A DNA stretch of 64,000 bases, from the NCBI RefSeq assembly GCF_004340985.1, contig NZ_SLYB01000005.1, positions 1 to 64,000 of the forward strand. The letters are read 5' to 3'. Source of the DNA: Cricetibacter osteomyelitidis. GTDB taxonomy: Bacteria > Pseudomonadota > Gammaproteobacteria > Enterobacterales > Pasteurellaceae. The notes under the pieces were generated by a model. The model saw nothing but the letters and a program-made list of their open reading frames with translations. It did no database searches and was not told the DNA's origin. Numbering within the stretch: position 1 is the stretch's first letter; every line of letters starts with the position of its first letter. Positions 8,222-15,763 of the stretch are shown piece after piece. The translations under genes were made by a program, and so were the position numbers.

Positions 8222-11176
8222 TTACCATTCATATCCCACAGCCGCCGCACCGACAAGATCGCCTCTCGTATCGGAACTGCCGGAAAGTTTTATCATCACT
8301 TTACCGTTATCCGAAGCTCTCGAATAGCCCATCGCTACTGCGTTCTCGCCTCGATAGGTCGCAACTCCCACCGCCACTTGTGAGTGTCCGGCACGACGTA
8401 CTTGCGGTAAGTTACCAATCGCCGCCGCACCCGCAACGCCTGCTCGTAATTTTTTATCTTGACGATTCAGTTTTGCCTCCAAGTTATTAATACGCTTACT
8501 GTTATTATTCACTTGCTTGGAAACCTGTTTTAACTGTCCAACATTCACGGCATCCGTATCTTGCGTACCGGCGGCAACATTTTGAATCTTAGTTGGGCCT
8601 CCGGCACTATTTTTGATCACAACTCCCGTTGCATTTGAGGTGATTGTTGTTGCATTATTTCCCGAACCTATCTTAACACTGTCCGTTGCGGTAACCGTCT
8701 CAAAGGTCGGCTTAGACGAAGTCGCAATACTAATTTTATTGCCGCTTTGCGTAATATTAATGTTTTTACCCGCATCTACCGTCACAGTATTGCCCATTTT
8801 AACAGTGTTTTCACTTGAGCCCGTTACCTCGCCTTCACTTGCGCTCGTTGTGATATTCCAACCTTTATTTACCATTTCATTCGTGTCGTTAATAATTTTC
8901 TTAATATTATCGGATAAATCGTAAACCACTAAACCGTTACTATCTGTCGTCACCTTCAAACCGGAAGTTGCACCCAAAGTGAGAGTATCGGCGGTTTCCA
9001 ACGACCATTCGCCTGCCGTTCCATCCGTATTCGGCGCAGTGGCATTATTCTTCACCTTAAAGTTATCTTTCGGTGCCGTTATCGGTCCTGAGGCATTTTT
9101 AATTTGTTTAGATAAGGAATCTATTATGGCATAAAGTTGAGAACCATTAATCGCATCTGTTGAATCTTTAGAAATTAAACCTGCGGCAACGTATTGGATA
9201 CGGCGTTGCTCCTCGTCGTTTCCCACAGACACGACGGAAGAGGGTTTACTTCCTGCAAAACCGCCGTACGTAACCTCATTTATTTCTGCTGAATTAACCA
9301 TAGTCACCCCTGCTGTAGCATTGGTTAATTGGGATTCCGTACTTGAATAGCTGCCTAAAGCAACGGATTCCTCTTCATCAGCTCTTGCTAACACTCCTAA
9401 AGCGATAGAATATTTGCCCTTAGAACGAGCTGCTCTACCAAGACTTATTGTAGCATCTGCGAGTGCACTTGAGCCCCAGCCAATTGCGATTGAGGAATCA
9501 TCTGTAGATTCTGAACTTACTCCTATAGCAACACTACCGTTGCCAGTGGATTTAGAATTATAACCGGCTGCAATTGCACTATAGTTTGCAGCATTTGCTG
9601 AAGATCCTAAGGCAATTGAATTCTCACCTGAGGCATTAGACTGACTTCCTAATGCGGCGGCACTATCTTTTTCCGCTTTAGCCTGCTCTCCAAGTGCTAT
9701 CGTTTGATTGCCTGACGCTTGAGAATATTGACCTATTGCAATTGCCTCTAATCCATCTGAAAGGCTATAATGTCCCATTGCAATCCCGTAGTTAGAATTT
9801 GCCTGAGCCTTACTTCCTACCGTCACAGAACCTTCTCCATAAGCCTTAGAATTATCGCCAATTGCCGTACTATAATTAGCCGACGCATTAGCAAAAATAC
9901 CAAGTGCTGCAGAGTATGTTCCTGCTGCTTTAGTTTCAGCGCCAATTGCCATTGAACCATTTCCTGTAGCATTAGCGTAAGCACCAAGTGCTGAAGATTG
10001 CCATCCTTCTGCTTTAGTTACACCACCAATTGCTGTTGAGAACTCCTCCGTAGCATTAGCTCCACCACCTAAAGCTACGGCATTTGTTTCGGTTGCCTTA
10101 GCAAATGATCCCAATGCAATAGCATCAGAATATGTTGAAGTCGCATTACTACCAAGAGATATTGCCCCCGCTCCTGATGAATTAGCGGCATAACCGATAC
10201 TAACGGATTGACTGCCGCTTGCTTGGGAATAAATACCTTGTGAAATAGTTGCAAAACTTGTTGCATTGGATAAATAACCTAAAGCAAGGGCGTGATGAGC
10301 GCTTGCCTTTGCATCTTGACCAATGGCAATTGCATAGATGTCGGAAGCATTTGCAAAGTCACCCAGCGCAATTGAATAAGTAGCGGAAGCTCTCGCGGCA
10401 TTACCCGTTGCTATAGCGTGATATCCGGCAGCATTTGCACCATAGCCGTTGGCAATTGAGGCTTCTCCAGAAGCATTTGCGACAAAGCCGGTGGCAACCG
10501 AGGCTTCTCCGGATGCCTGTGCGCCGTCTCCTAATGCAAGGCTTGCCAAGCCACTTGCATTGGAATTAGAACCCAACGCAGTTGCCATATTGCCCGTTGC
10601 TTTAGTGCCGAACCCCATAGCAATTGCACCGTAATCACTGGTTTTAGCGTCATAACCGATAGCAATTGCTGCATTGCCACGACCTGTAGTAGTGCCATTT
10701 GCTTGTGCTTCCGCTAAGGATTTGGGATCATAAGAATTAGTCGCTCCTTGCCCAATTGCAATGGACCACTGAGTGTTGGCTGTGGCATCCGATCCGATTG
10801 CCACACCGCTAAAATCTGCCGCTTTAACATTTTTACCGATGGCTACTGAATAAGAGCCCGTTACTGTGGCATTATTGCCAATAGCAACAACATCTTGTGT
10901 ATAATCTGCTGTACTTGGTTTTGCGGTGCTGCCAATGAGAATATTGTTTTTTGTATCATCTTCCGCCGATACCGTTGCTCCGGTAATTTTAGTATTTACA
11001 ATCGTTGTTGCTAAAGCAGCCGGTGGAGTAAATAATGCTACCGTAATCGCAGAAAGTGCGGTTAATTTCATCGTAGTTTTATTTGTGGAAGATAGGTTAT
11101 TTTTGGAAGTCGCTAATTCTGAAGCGACTACAGATAGACCAAGTCGATTATGTTTAACTTTAAAAATTTTATTCAT
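8222..11176 (-). CDS. Trimeric autotransporter adhesin (YadA/Hia type)
   Basis: The 984-residue protein should form a trimeric surface fibre that binds host cells or matrix. It starts with an extended signal peptide (ESPR): MNKIFKVKHNRLGL, a polar linker, then a hydrophobic core ending in AALA near residue 56. Residues about 80-650 are a very long run of 14-residue YadA-head repeats (pattern SxAIGxxAxAxG). Two neck motifs are visible (DAINGSQLY near 680 and DAVNVGQLK near 870). A short coiled-coil stalk and a YadA anchor of about 78 residues close the protein, ending in VGAAAVGYEW with a C-terminal aromatic residue. The head repeats make this a likely site for length variation between strains. 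The gene stands alone, with a terminator downstream. Confidence 0.95.
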   Translation of the reverse strand: MNKIFKVKHNRLGLSVVASELATSKNNLSSTNKTTMKLTALSAITVALFTPPAALATTIVNTKITGATVSAEDDTKNNILIGSTAKPSTADYTQDVVAIGNNATVTGSYSVAIGKNVKAADFSGVAIGSDATANTQWSIAIGQGATNSYDPKSLAEAQANGTTTGRGNAAIAIGYDAKTSDYGAIAMGFGTKATGNMATALGSNSNASGLASLALGDGAQASGEASVATGFVANASGEASIANGYGANAAGYHAIATGNAARASATYSIALGDFANASDIYAIAIGQDAKASAHHALALGYLSNATSFATISQGIYSQASGSQSVSIGYAANSSGAGAISLGSNATSTYSDAIALGSFAKATETNAVALGGGANATEEFSTAIGGVTKAEGWQSSALGAYANATGNGSMAIGAETKAAGTYSAALGIFANASANYSTAIGDNSKAYGEGSVTVGSKAQANSNYGIAMGHYSLSDGLEAIAIGQYSQASGNQTIALGEQAKAEKDSAAALGSQSNASGENSIALGSSANAANYSAIAAGYNSKSTGNGSVAIGVSSESTDDSSIAIGWGSSALADATISLGRAARSKGKYSIALGVLARADEEESVALGSYSSTESQLTNATAGVTMVNSAEINEVTYGGFAGSKPSSVVSVGNDEEQRRIQYVAAGLISKDSTDAINGSQLYAIIDSLSKQIKNASGPITAPKDNFKVKNNATAPNTDGTAGEWSLETADTLTLGATSGLKVTTDSNGLVVYDLSDNIKKIINDTNEMVNKGWNITTSASEGEVTGSSENTVKMGNTVTVDAGKNINITQSGNKISIATSSKPTFETVTATDSVKIGSGNNATTITSNATGVVIKNSAGGPTKIQNVAAGTQDTDAVNVGQLKQVSKQVNNNSKRINNLEAKLNRQDKKLRAGVAGAAAIGNLPQVRRAGHSQVAVGVATYRGENAVAMGYSRASDNGKVMIKLSGSSDTRGDLVGAAAVGYEW

Positions 11177-11504
11177 TTTTATATCCTTTATTCAGATGTT
11201 TTAGTTTCAATCTGTTATCATCCCAAACCAACTTAGATGGTTCACTCACAAAAAAACAGCGTGGATTTTACCTTAAAGTGCGGTTAAAAATACTCACTTT
11301 TTTGTAAAGGCATTGTAAATATTGTCGTACGCTTAAAAAATCAATAGTTTACATATGTTTTGGCATATTAAGTTCGGGGTATGGCTGGATAAGTAAACAG
11401 CGTATTGAGATGCGTTTTTAGGCTTCGATAAGCGCTTCTAAGTCACTGGTGTGTATAGTGTGATTTGTGGGTTCGCGGGTTAATGATGCATTCATATCAT
11501 CTTC
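11177..11504. other. Upstream region of the trimeric adhesin
   Basis: There are about 330 bases without a gene. An uptake signal lies near 11275. The promoter of the adhesin should lie here, but I see no convincing -35/-10 pair. The left part (11340-11500) appears to be degenerate DNA. Confidence 0.4.
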
Positions 11505-11619
11505 TCAACCATAAAACCAAGCCGACAAATAGTCATTAAGATGATCAACTTGATATTCTTGAGTTAAAAAAGTTAATTTTTCTTTGGGTATATATTGTAA
11601 AAATTTCAGCTAATTTCAT
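11505..11619 (-). pseudogene. Remnant of an IS4-like transposase N-terminus
   Basis: Reading leftward from an ATG at 11619 gives MKLAEI, then a frameshift in a T run, then LQYIPKEKLTFLTQEYQVDH and NDYLSAWFYG before a stop. The phrase 'xIPKEKLxFL' resembles the start of IS4-family transposases. Only about 37 residues remain. The DNA upstream of this start is repeated at 13260-13362, consistent with two copies of one IS end. Identification is by motif memory only. Confidence 0.35.
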
Positions 11620-11703
11620 AGGATGGCTCCTTAGTAATTATGCTGAAATTTTACGCTATTTTATTGGTTTCGAACAGTTATGGTTACAGACTTGCGTCAT
11701 CGG
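11600..11703. repeat. Repeat R1: putative IS end, copy 1
   Basis: About 104 bases match 13260-13362 with roughly 87 percent identity by eye. The unit contains an imperfect palindrome (AAAATTTCAGCTAATT ... AATTATGCTGAAATTTT) and finishes with ACAGACTTGCG. A third, shorter occurrence of ACAGACTTGCG lies at about 12530. Confidence 0.65.
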
Positions 11704-11741
11704 GAGAATAACGTCAGTTAGTACTCTGTTAGCTTACTCCA

Positions 11742-12413
11742 TTATTGCAAACAACATTTTTTAAATTTTTTGCCACTGCCGCAAGGGCAAGGTTTGTTCA
11801 CTCCAACCTTTTTCTCTTTGCGTACAGGTTCAATTGCTTGAACTCGTAAATTAAAAAAGTATGTATAAATCGCACCGGCTGATTCAATAATATGATCAGC
11901 AAGATTTTGGCTTTCTTTGACTGTCAATTTCTTCCTACTAGGATTAGATTCGCCATAAAAGGACTCAGCATAAATCACATCATAGCAAGTCTGAATTTCA
12001 TCAGGTAATTTGCCCCAAGTGAAGTATCGTGCGCCAATAATATAACCGGTACACCATTCCTCCACAGATACATAACCATCTTCGTATGTAGAAAAATACG
12101 CAATGTTTTCTTCTTCAAAAAATCGTTGAGCCACGTCGTTATAATGGCGGAATAATAATTCCATCATTAGTTCAAATTCTTGCTGATCGGCTAAAAGTCG
12201 CTCCCGATCTTCATCATCGAAAATCACCGACATCCATTGACTTGGTTTCACTAATTCAGGGCTTGCAATCACGGCAGCAAAAAAACCGTCTAAATTTGCA
12301 GGTGTGACAATACAGTCCCCATTTTCCCATTCAGTGGCATATTCTAGTAACAGATCTTCTAATACCTCAATTTCTTCATCATCTAGTAGTTGGTTGGGAA
12401 ATTTAAATTCCAT
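11742..12413 (-). CDS. UPF0149 (YecA/YgfB) family protein with SEC-C zinc motif
   Basis: The 223-residue protein combines a helical UPF0149 domain (about residues 10-180; motifs LDGFFAAV near 43 and [14 protein letters not shown] near 125) with a C-terminal SEC-C motif. That motif is [14 protein letters not shown], at about 208-221. Its three Cys-pairing positions bind zinc, as in SecA and YecA. Function in the family is poorly defined; binding to ribosome or secretion components is only inferred. The start ATG is preceded by AAGGAGACCCC, a good ribosome site. The gene is flanked by repeats R1 and R2 and by decayed genes, so it sits in a rearranged area but itself looks intact. Confidence 0.8.
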   Translation of the reverse strand: MEFKFPNQLLDDEEIEVLEDLLLEYATEWENGDCIVTPANLDGFFAAVIASPELVKPSQWMSVIFDDEDRERLLADQQEFELMMELLFRHYNDVAQRFFEEENIAYFSTYEDGYVSVEEWCTGYIIGARYFTWGKLPDEIQTCYDVIYAESFYGESNPSRKKLTVKESQNLADHIIESAGAIYTYFFNLRVQAIEPVRKEKKVGVNKPCPCGSGKKFKKCCLQ

Positions 12414-12549
12414 TGGGGTCTCCTTAAAATTAGTTGTTTATTGTGATGTAAGTTTATGATTTGTACTTAAAATAATAGCTGAAATCTAAAATTTTGCTTG
12501 TAAATCAAAGATAAAAAGACACAAGTCACAGACTTGCGCTATCGGAGCG

Positions 12550-12662
12550 TTTAAAATCGGGCAAGAATAGTAATAACCCTGCTCGGTTTGCATAAGCCCA
12601 AAGGACAGTAGCGTAGAAAAATCTACCTCAGCTTTTTGGAAGAATTGTTGTTCGAGAGACAT
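12550..12662 (-). pseudogene. Truncated duplicate of the YjbR/EVE-like gene start
   Basis: Read leftward from an ATG at 12662, the first 38 codons match the start of the gene at 7889 almost base for base (MSLEQQFFQKAEVDFSTLL). The match ends at about 12550, where the sequence jumps to the ACAGACTTGCG repeat. The upstream 80-90 bases, including the uptake signal, are duplicated too. No downstream coding remains. Confidence 0.8.
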
Positions 12663-12853
12663 TTTGCATTTCTCCGGTTGTTATTGAGATTTTTATTATA
12701 TACCTGATTCTTTTTTATTTAAAAATCGAACAGAAGTAAAGTGCGGTGGAAATGTAAATACTCCATTCCTTAGAAAACCACTCGACCGCTTAAGAAAGTG
12801 TTATAGGCTAAAATATTAAAAATTGTATCTTACCTGTTTATACATAAGAGGTA

Positions 12854-12872
12854 TGTATAGTTAAACTATACA
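12854..12872. promoter_or_regulatory. Palindromic operator of the higB remnant
   Basis: TGTATAGTT-A-AACTATACA is a perfect 19-base palindrome, 13 bases before the higB ATG. Type II higBA modules are autorepressed by HigA binding such sites. That this is the HigA site is inferred from position. Confidence 0.6.
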
Positions 12873-12885
12873 AAGAGGTAAGGCA

Positions 12886-13164
12886 ATGATTCTATCTTTT
12901 AAACATAAAGGACTTGAACGCTTTTTTAAAACCGGTTCAACCGTTGGTATTCAGGCAAAGCACGCCAATAAACTTCGCTTGCAGTTACCCACGTTCAATA
13001 ATACCGAGACAGTTATAGCGATGGATATATCGGGCTGGAAGTTGCATAAATAACAGGGTAATTTAGCCGAACATTGGTCAATTAGCGTAAATAGCAACTG
13101 GCAATTAACCTTTAAGTTTGAAAACGGACACGCTGAAATTGTGGACTATCAGGATTATTACTAA
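12886..13164 (+). pseudogene. higB: higB toxin pseudogene with an in-frame stop
   Basis: The 93-codon frame has the full length of a HigB/RelE-fold mRNA interferase of the plasmid-maintenance-killer family. It contains SFKHKGLERFF, GIQAKHANKLR, MDISGWKLHK, NSNWQLTFKF and EIVDYQDYY. A TAA at 13051-13053 interrupts it after LHK, where relatives usually carry a hydrophobic residue, so a single T-to-A change in a leucine codon would explain it. No higA antitoxin follows; instead there is a terminator and repeat R2. Loss of the antitoxin after toxin inactivation is the simplest reading. A sequencing error is the alternative, but absence of higA argues for real decay. Confidence 0.85.
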
Positions 13165-13199
13165 AGAATATGTACAATCCACCACACCACGGTCTTTTA

Positions 13200-13230
13200 C
13201 CCACTAAATCATCTGCTTTAGTGGGGTTTT
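13200..13230 (+). terminator. Terminator after the higB remnant
   Basis: A 9-bp perfect stem (CCCACTAAA / TTTAGTGGG) with an 8-nt loop is followed by GTTTT. It probably closed the ancestral higBA transcript. Confidence 0.7.
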
Positions 13231-13259
13231 CTACGCATAAAAGAACATCTTTCATAATT

Positions 13260-13362
13260 AAAATTTCAGCTAATTTCACAGAATAGCTCCTTAGTAATTA
13301 TACTGAAGTTTTACGCTATTTTATAGGTTTCGAGTAGTATGACTATAGACTTGTGCTACCGT
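13260..13362. repeat. Repeat R2: putative IS end, copy 2
   Basis: This is the second copy of the unit at 11600-11703. It begins with AAAATTTCAGCTAATTTCAC and ends with TAGACTTGTGC. It stops four bases short of the reverse-transcriptase gene, so it marks the left edge of the retron island. Confidence 0.65.
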
Positions 13363-13366
13363 GGGA

Positions 13367-14296
13367 TTATATTTTATTTAACTTTAATAGAGTTTCCAAA
13401 CCATATTTTTTTATCAATTTACTTTCAAATTCAGGCTCAATATAAAAAGTAAATGCTAGTTCCCCTTGCAATTTTTTAGCTTCATCATCATTAATCTTTC
13501 CCAGTGAATAATGATGAACTTTTGATGATAGTACTCTTTTCTTATTTCTTCCTATCGATAATTTATTATCATTAGTTAGCCTTATTCCTGTAACATGTCT
13601 ATTATTAGCTTTAGATGAAAAAATAGTTTTTTTATTATTTATAATAATTTTTCCTGAAAATTCCTCTAATAAAATTTTTTTTATCTCATTAGGAATATCA
13701 AATAATATATTTCTCACATTGGTTGTGAATGTTATATCATCTGCATATCTTGTATAAGTCACATTAATATTATTACAATAATCATTAATTTTTTTATCAA
13801 AAGAATACATTATAAAGTTAGATATTAATGGAGAACTAGGAGCACCTATACTTAATGATAAATATTCTTTATATCTACTAGGCTTCCAAAATAATAATCT
13901 TGATATAATCTCCCTATCTTCAACACTATAACTGATGTTATTTTTATCTAATTGGTCAAAGAAAATCTCTGGAGTTATTGAAGGGAAAAAATTTTTAAAA
14001 TCCATTTTCAATAAATATTGAGATTTTAAATGTTTTTGTGCATTATCTTTGATACTTACTTCTTTTTTATAAGAAAATACAGCCTCATGCACTGGTAGAA
14101 TGTTCGATAAAATCCCATTCAGTGCTCTCTGGATAAATTTTAATTCTTTTGATGGATGAGCTATAGTTCTTTTTTTCTTAGAGTTTCGTTTAGGTATTTG
14201 ATAAACCTTATACCTATATGGTGAAGTTGATGCAAATTTTTTTAGTTCCTGCATATCTAATAGTAGTGTATCCATAAGAATATCTAAGATTGTCAT
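13367..14296 (-). CDS. Retron reverse transcriptase
   Basis: The 309-residue protein is a compact retron RT that makes msDNA from its cognate RNA. Visible motifs: the retron-specific NAxxH (NAQKH, residues 85-89), motif A MDFKNFFPSI (98-107) with the first catalytic Asp, GAPSSPLISN (151-160), the catalytic YADD (184-187), and the retron VTG motif (235-237), which contacts the msr. Length equals that of the RT in the Eco1 (Ec86) group. The ATG overlaps the stop of the effector gene by four bases (ATGA), so the two are translationally coupled. Codons are strongly AT-rich compared with purL next door, a sign of transfer. All key residues are present, so the enzyme should be active. Confidence 0.95.
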   Translation of the reverse strand: MTILDILMDTLLLDMQELKKFASTSPYRYKVYQIPKRNSKKKRTIAHPSKELKFIQRALNGILSNILPVHEAVFSYKKEVSIKDNAQKHLKSQYLLKMDFKNFFPSITPEIFFDQLDKNNISYSVEDREIISRLLFWKPSRYKEYLSLSIGAPSSPLISNFIMYSFDKKINDYCNNINVTYTRYADDITFTTNVRNILFDIPNEIKKILLEEFSGKIIINNKKTIFSSKANNRHVTGIRLTNDNKLSIGRNKKRVLSSKVHHYSLGKINDDEAKKLQGELAFTFYIEPEFESKLIKKYGLETLLKLNKI

Positions 14297-15252
14297 GATC
14301 TATGTTCCTTCATAATATATTTAAGTGCGGACTTTCTTTTTCTAGCTATATCATCATTAGATTGCATATATGATTCTCTTAATTTCATCTTATGTTTGCT
14401 CTCATCAAATTTAGTTCCTTCATTATTTTTACCAAATTTAACAAAACATTTATCTTTATAATTTGAACTAGGATAGTAAAATTTATATGAACTATAGTCA
14501 TATACATTAATATATTCTAACTTATCTAACAAATATAAAAACCTCTTTACTTCCGTTTGTGTTAAATCAATATATAAAGCAGCTAAACTGAATTCTATTT
14601 CTGTCAGTATTATAGGATAAGACAATCTTACTATTTCACAAATCAAAAAAATTATATGCGTTATATTATTTGAATCAAACTTCTGTGTTTTATCAAGTTT
14701 AGATAAAATTTCTTTAGTACATGAGATTATATCGTCTACATGAGACTGATCAAAATCAATCCCTTTTTTGGGGAAAGGATAGCTTAATACTAACTTATCA
14801 TTCTTTCTTTTTATATGAGTCAATGGACCTAAATAAATGAAAGAATCTTTACTTTCTGTATTAGGCGTAATAATTAATAGTTTATTATAAAAGTCAGATT
14901 TGTTTGAAAATAACCCTAATTCAACCAGAGAACCAGGACTTTCTAAAAAAATTATTATTAACGCTGATATATGAGCAATATCAGTTTCGAAAGTTAATAA
15001 ATCATTATATAAACCATCTTGTAAGTAATCCTTAAATGATTCTGCCATAATTAATAATGATTCTAATTCAGGATTACTAGAGGCAGCTCTCTCAAAAAAA
15101 TATTCTCTGAAACTATTTGGAGGCGGATTTTTTATATCGACATACCCTCCACAAACAAATATTTTTTGCTCACTCAGTTGGACTATAAATTGTTTAAGCT
15201 CATAAGAACCATACAGATCTATTAGTATATCTTCATACTTATTTTTATTCAT
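14293..15252 (-). CDS. Retron effector: NDT-like N-glycosidase with C-terminal winged helix
   Basis: The 319-residue protein lies between the msr-msd RNA and the RT, the order found in retrons Eco1 and Sen2 (type II-A). Residues about 28-180 look like a nucleoside-deoxyribosyltransferase/TIR-like fold: the strand IFVCGG (31-36) and the motif ESPGSLVELG (104-113), in which the first Glu and the later Glu are the expected catalytic and ribose-binding residues. Residues about 185-270 form a helix-turn-helix-like domain (LTQTEVKRFLYLLDKLEYI). In Eco1 and Sen2 the homologous protein is the toxin, held inactive by RT-msDNA; for Eco1, NAD+ hydrolysis has been reported. Assigning that activity here is inference. 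Confidence 0.85.
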   Translation of the reverse strand: MNKNKYEDILIDLYGSYELKQFIVQLSEQKIFVCGGYVDIKNPPPNSFREYFFERAASSNPELESLLIMAESFKDYLQDGLYNDLLTFETDIAHISALIIIFLESPGSLVELGLFSNKSDFYNKLLIITPNTESKDSFIYLGPLTHIKRKNDKLVLSYPFPKKGIDFDQSHVDDIISCTKEILSKLDKTQKFDSNNITHIIFLICEIVRLSYPIILTEIEFSLAALYIDLTQTEVKRFLYLLDKLEYINVYDYSSYKFYYPSSNYKDKCFVKFGKNNEGTKFDESKHKMKLRESYMQSNDDIARKRKSALKYIMKEHRS

Positions 15253-15279
15253 ATATTAAAATCTTACAATTCATAAAAA

Positions 15280-15306
15280 AGGCAATCCACATAAAGTAGA
15301 CTGCCT
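15280..15306 (-). terminator. Attenuating hairpin between msr-msd and effector
   Basis: Read leftward, AGGCAGTCTA and TGGATTGCCT form a 10-bp stem (two G-U pairs) with a 7-nt loop, followed by six T residues. It lies 28 bases before the effector ATG. It would end most transcripts after the RNA, giving excess msr-msd over effector mRNA. Confidence 0.7.
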
Positions 15307-15314
15307 TCTGAAGA

Positions 15315-15465
15315 TACTCTTTACTAAAGGCCGCGTTAGAAAATTTTCTATCGCTCCGAATCCAGGATCGATAGAAAATTTTCTAACGCATCCTAAATCT
15401 AATCAATAAATTTGAGTCTAGCTAAACACCTGACTGAGCAATTTGCTTACAAACGCTAAAGAGTA
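15315..15465 (-). ncRNA. Retron msr-msd RNA
   Basis: The RNA is read leftward. Repeat a1 (15465-15457, TACTCTTTA) pairs perfectly with a2 (15323-15315, TAAAGAGTA). The base right after a1 is G (complement of 15456), in the context TTTAGC, exactly where Eco1 places its branching guanosine (CTTAGC). The msr (about 15456-15395) can form small stem-loops. The msd region holds a perfect 21-bp stem (15389-15369 with 15353-15333), one mismatch, three further pairs and a 7-nt loop. The expected msDNA is about 65-75 nt, with one long hairpin. Exact ends need mapping. Confidence 0.88.
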
Positions 15466-15471
15466 GTTGAG

Positions 15472-15500
15472 ATTATACTATAAAAATTTATTTTTGATAA
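15472..15500 (-). promoter_or_regulatory. Retron promoter
   Basis: On the - strand, TTATCA (15500-15495) and TATAAT (15477-15472) are separated by 17 bases. The start would fall near 15465, the first base of a1, which fits retron transcripts that begin at the msr. Confidence 0.75.
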
Positions 15501-15549
15501 TCTTTTATACCTTTTCCATTCTAAATTATCAGGGCAACCGCATACTTTT

Positions 15550-15751
15550 TTATTCTGCCTGAACACCAAATAGTAACTCTTCTCTGAAATTATTCGACCA
15601 ACCTGCGAATTTCAATTTTCCCTGCATACTAGTTTCGCTTGGATGTAAACACGAAAGATTTAAGACAAACAGCGTAAAATTGCCTTATTTTCTGTTGTAA
15701 TGCAGATAGTCCTAATCTTTTCATATGCTCAGATATATTCTTAAAATTCAT
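15550..15751 (-). pseudogene. Short broken open frames between the retron and the DUF3644 gene
   Basis: From an ATG at 15751 a 40-codon frame begins MNFKNISEHMKRLGLSALQQ and stops at 15629. In another frame, about 44 open codons without a start of their own run leftward to a stop at 15550 and include LHPSETSMQGKLKFAGW. Neither alone looks like a gene with a ribosome site. Together they could be one frameshifted gene. I do not recognise a family with confidence. Confidence 0.3.
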
Positions 15752-15763
15752 ATAATTGAATAC

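Larger units (their letters stand above)
12414..12885. other. Decayed interval between SEC-C gene and higB remnant
   Basis: The interval contains a short ACAGACTTGCG repeat (about 12530, within the palindrome CAAGTC-ACA-GACTTG), the duplicated fragment of the YjbR/EVE gene start (12550-12750), an uptake signal near 12738 and the higB promoter with its palindrome. No intact gene is seen. Confidence 0.6.

Noticed and set aside
9770-10634. + strand frames inside the trimeric adhesin
   Set aside because: They mirror the 14-residue repeats of the real gene on the other strand.
9400-10900. Regular repeats considered as a CRISPR array
   Set aside because: They are in-frame coding repeats of a YadA head, without unique spacers of constant length or cas genes.
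15333-15389. Perfect inverted repeat considered as a transposon end or ordinary terminator
   Set aside because: It has no T run, and its position between a1 and a2 of a retron fits an msd stem much better.
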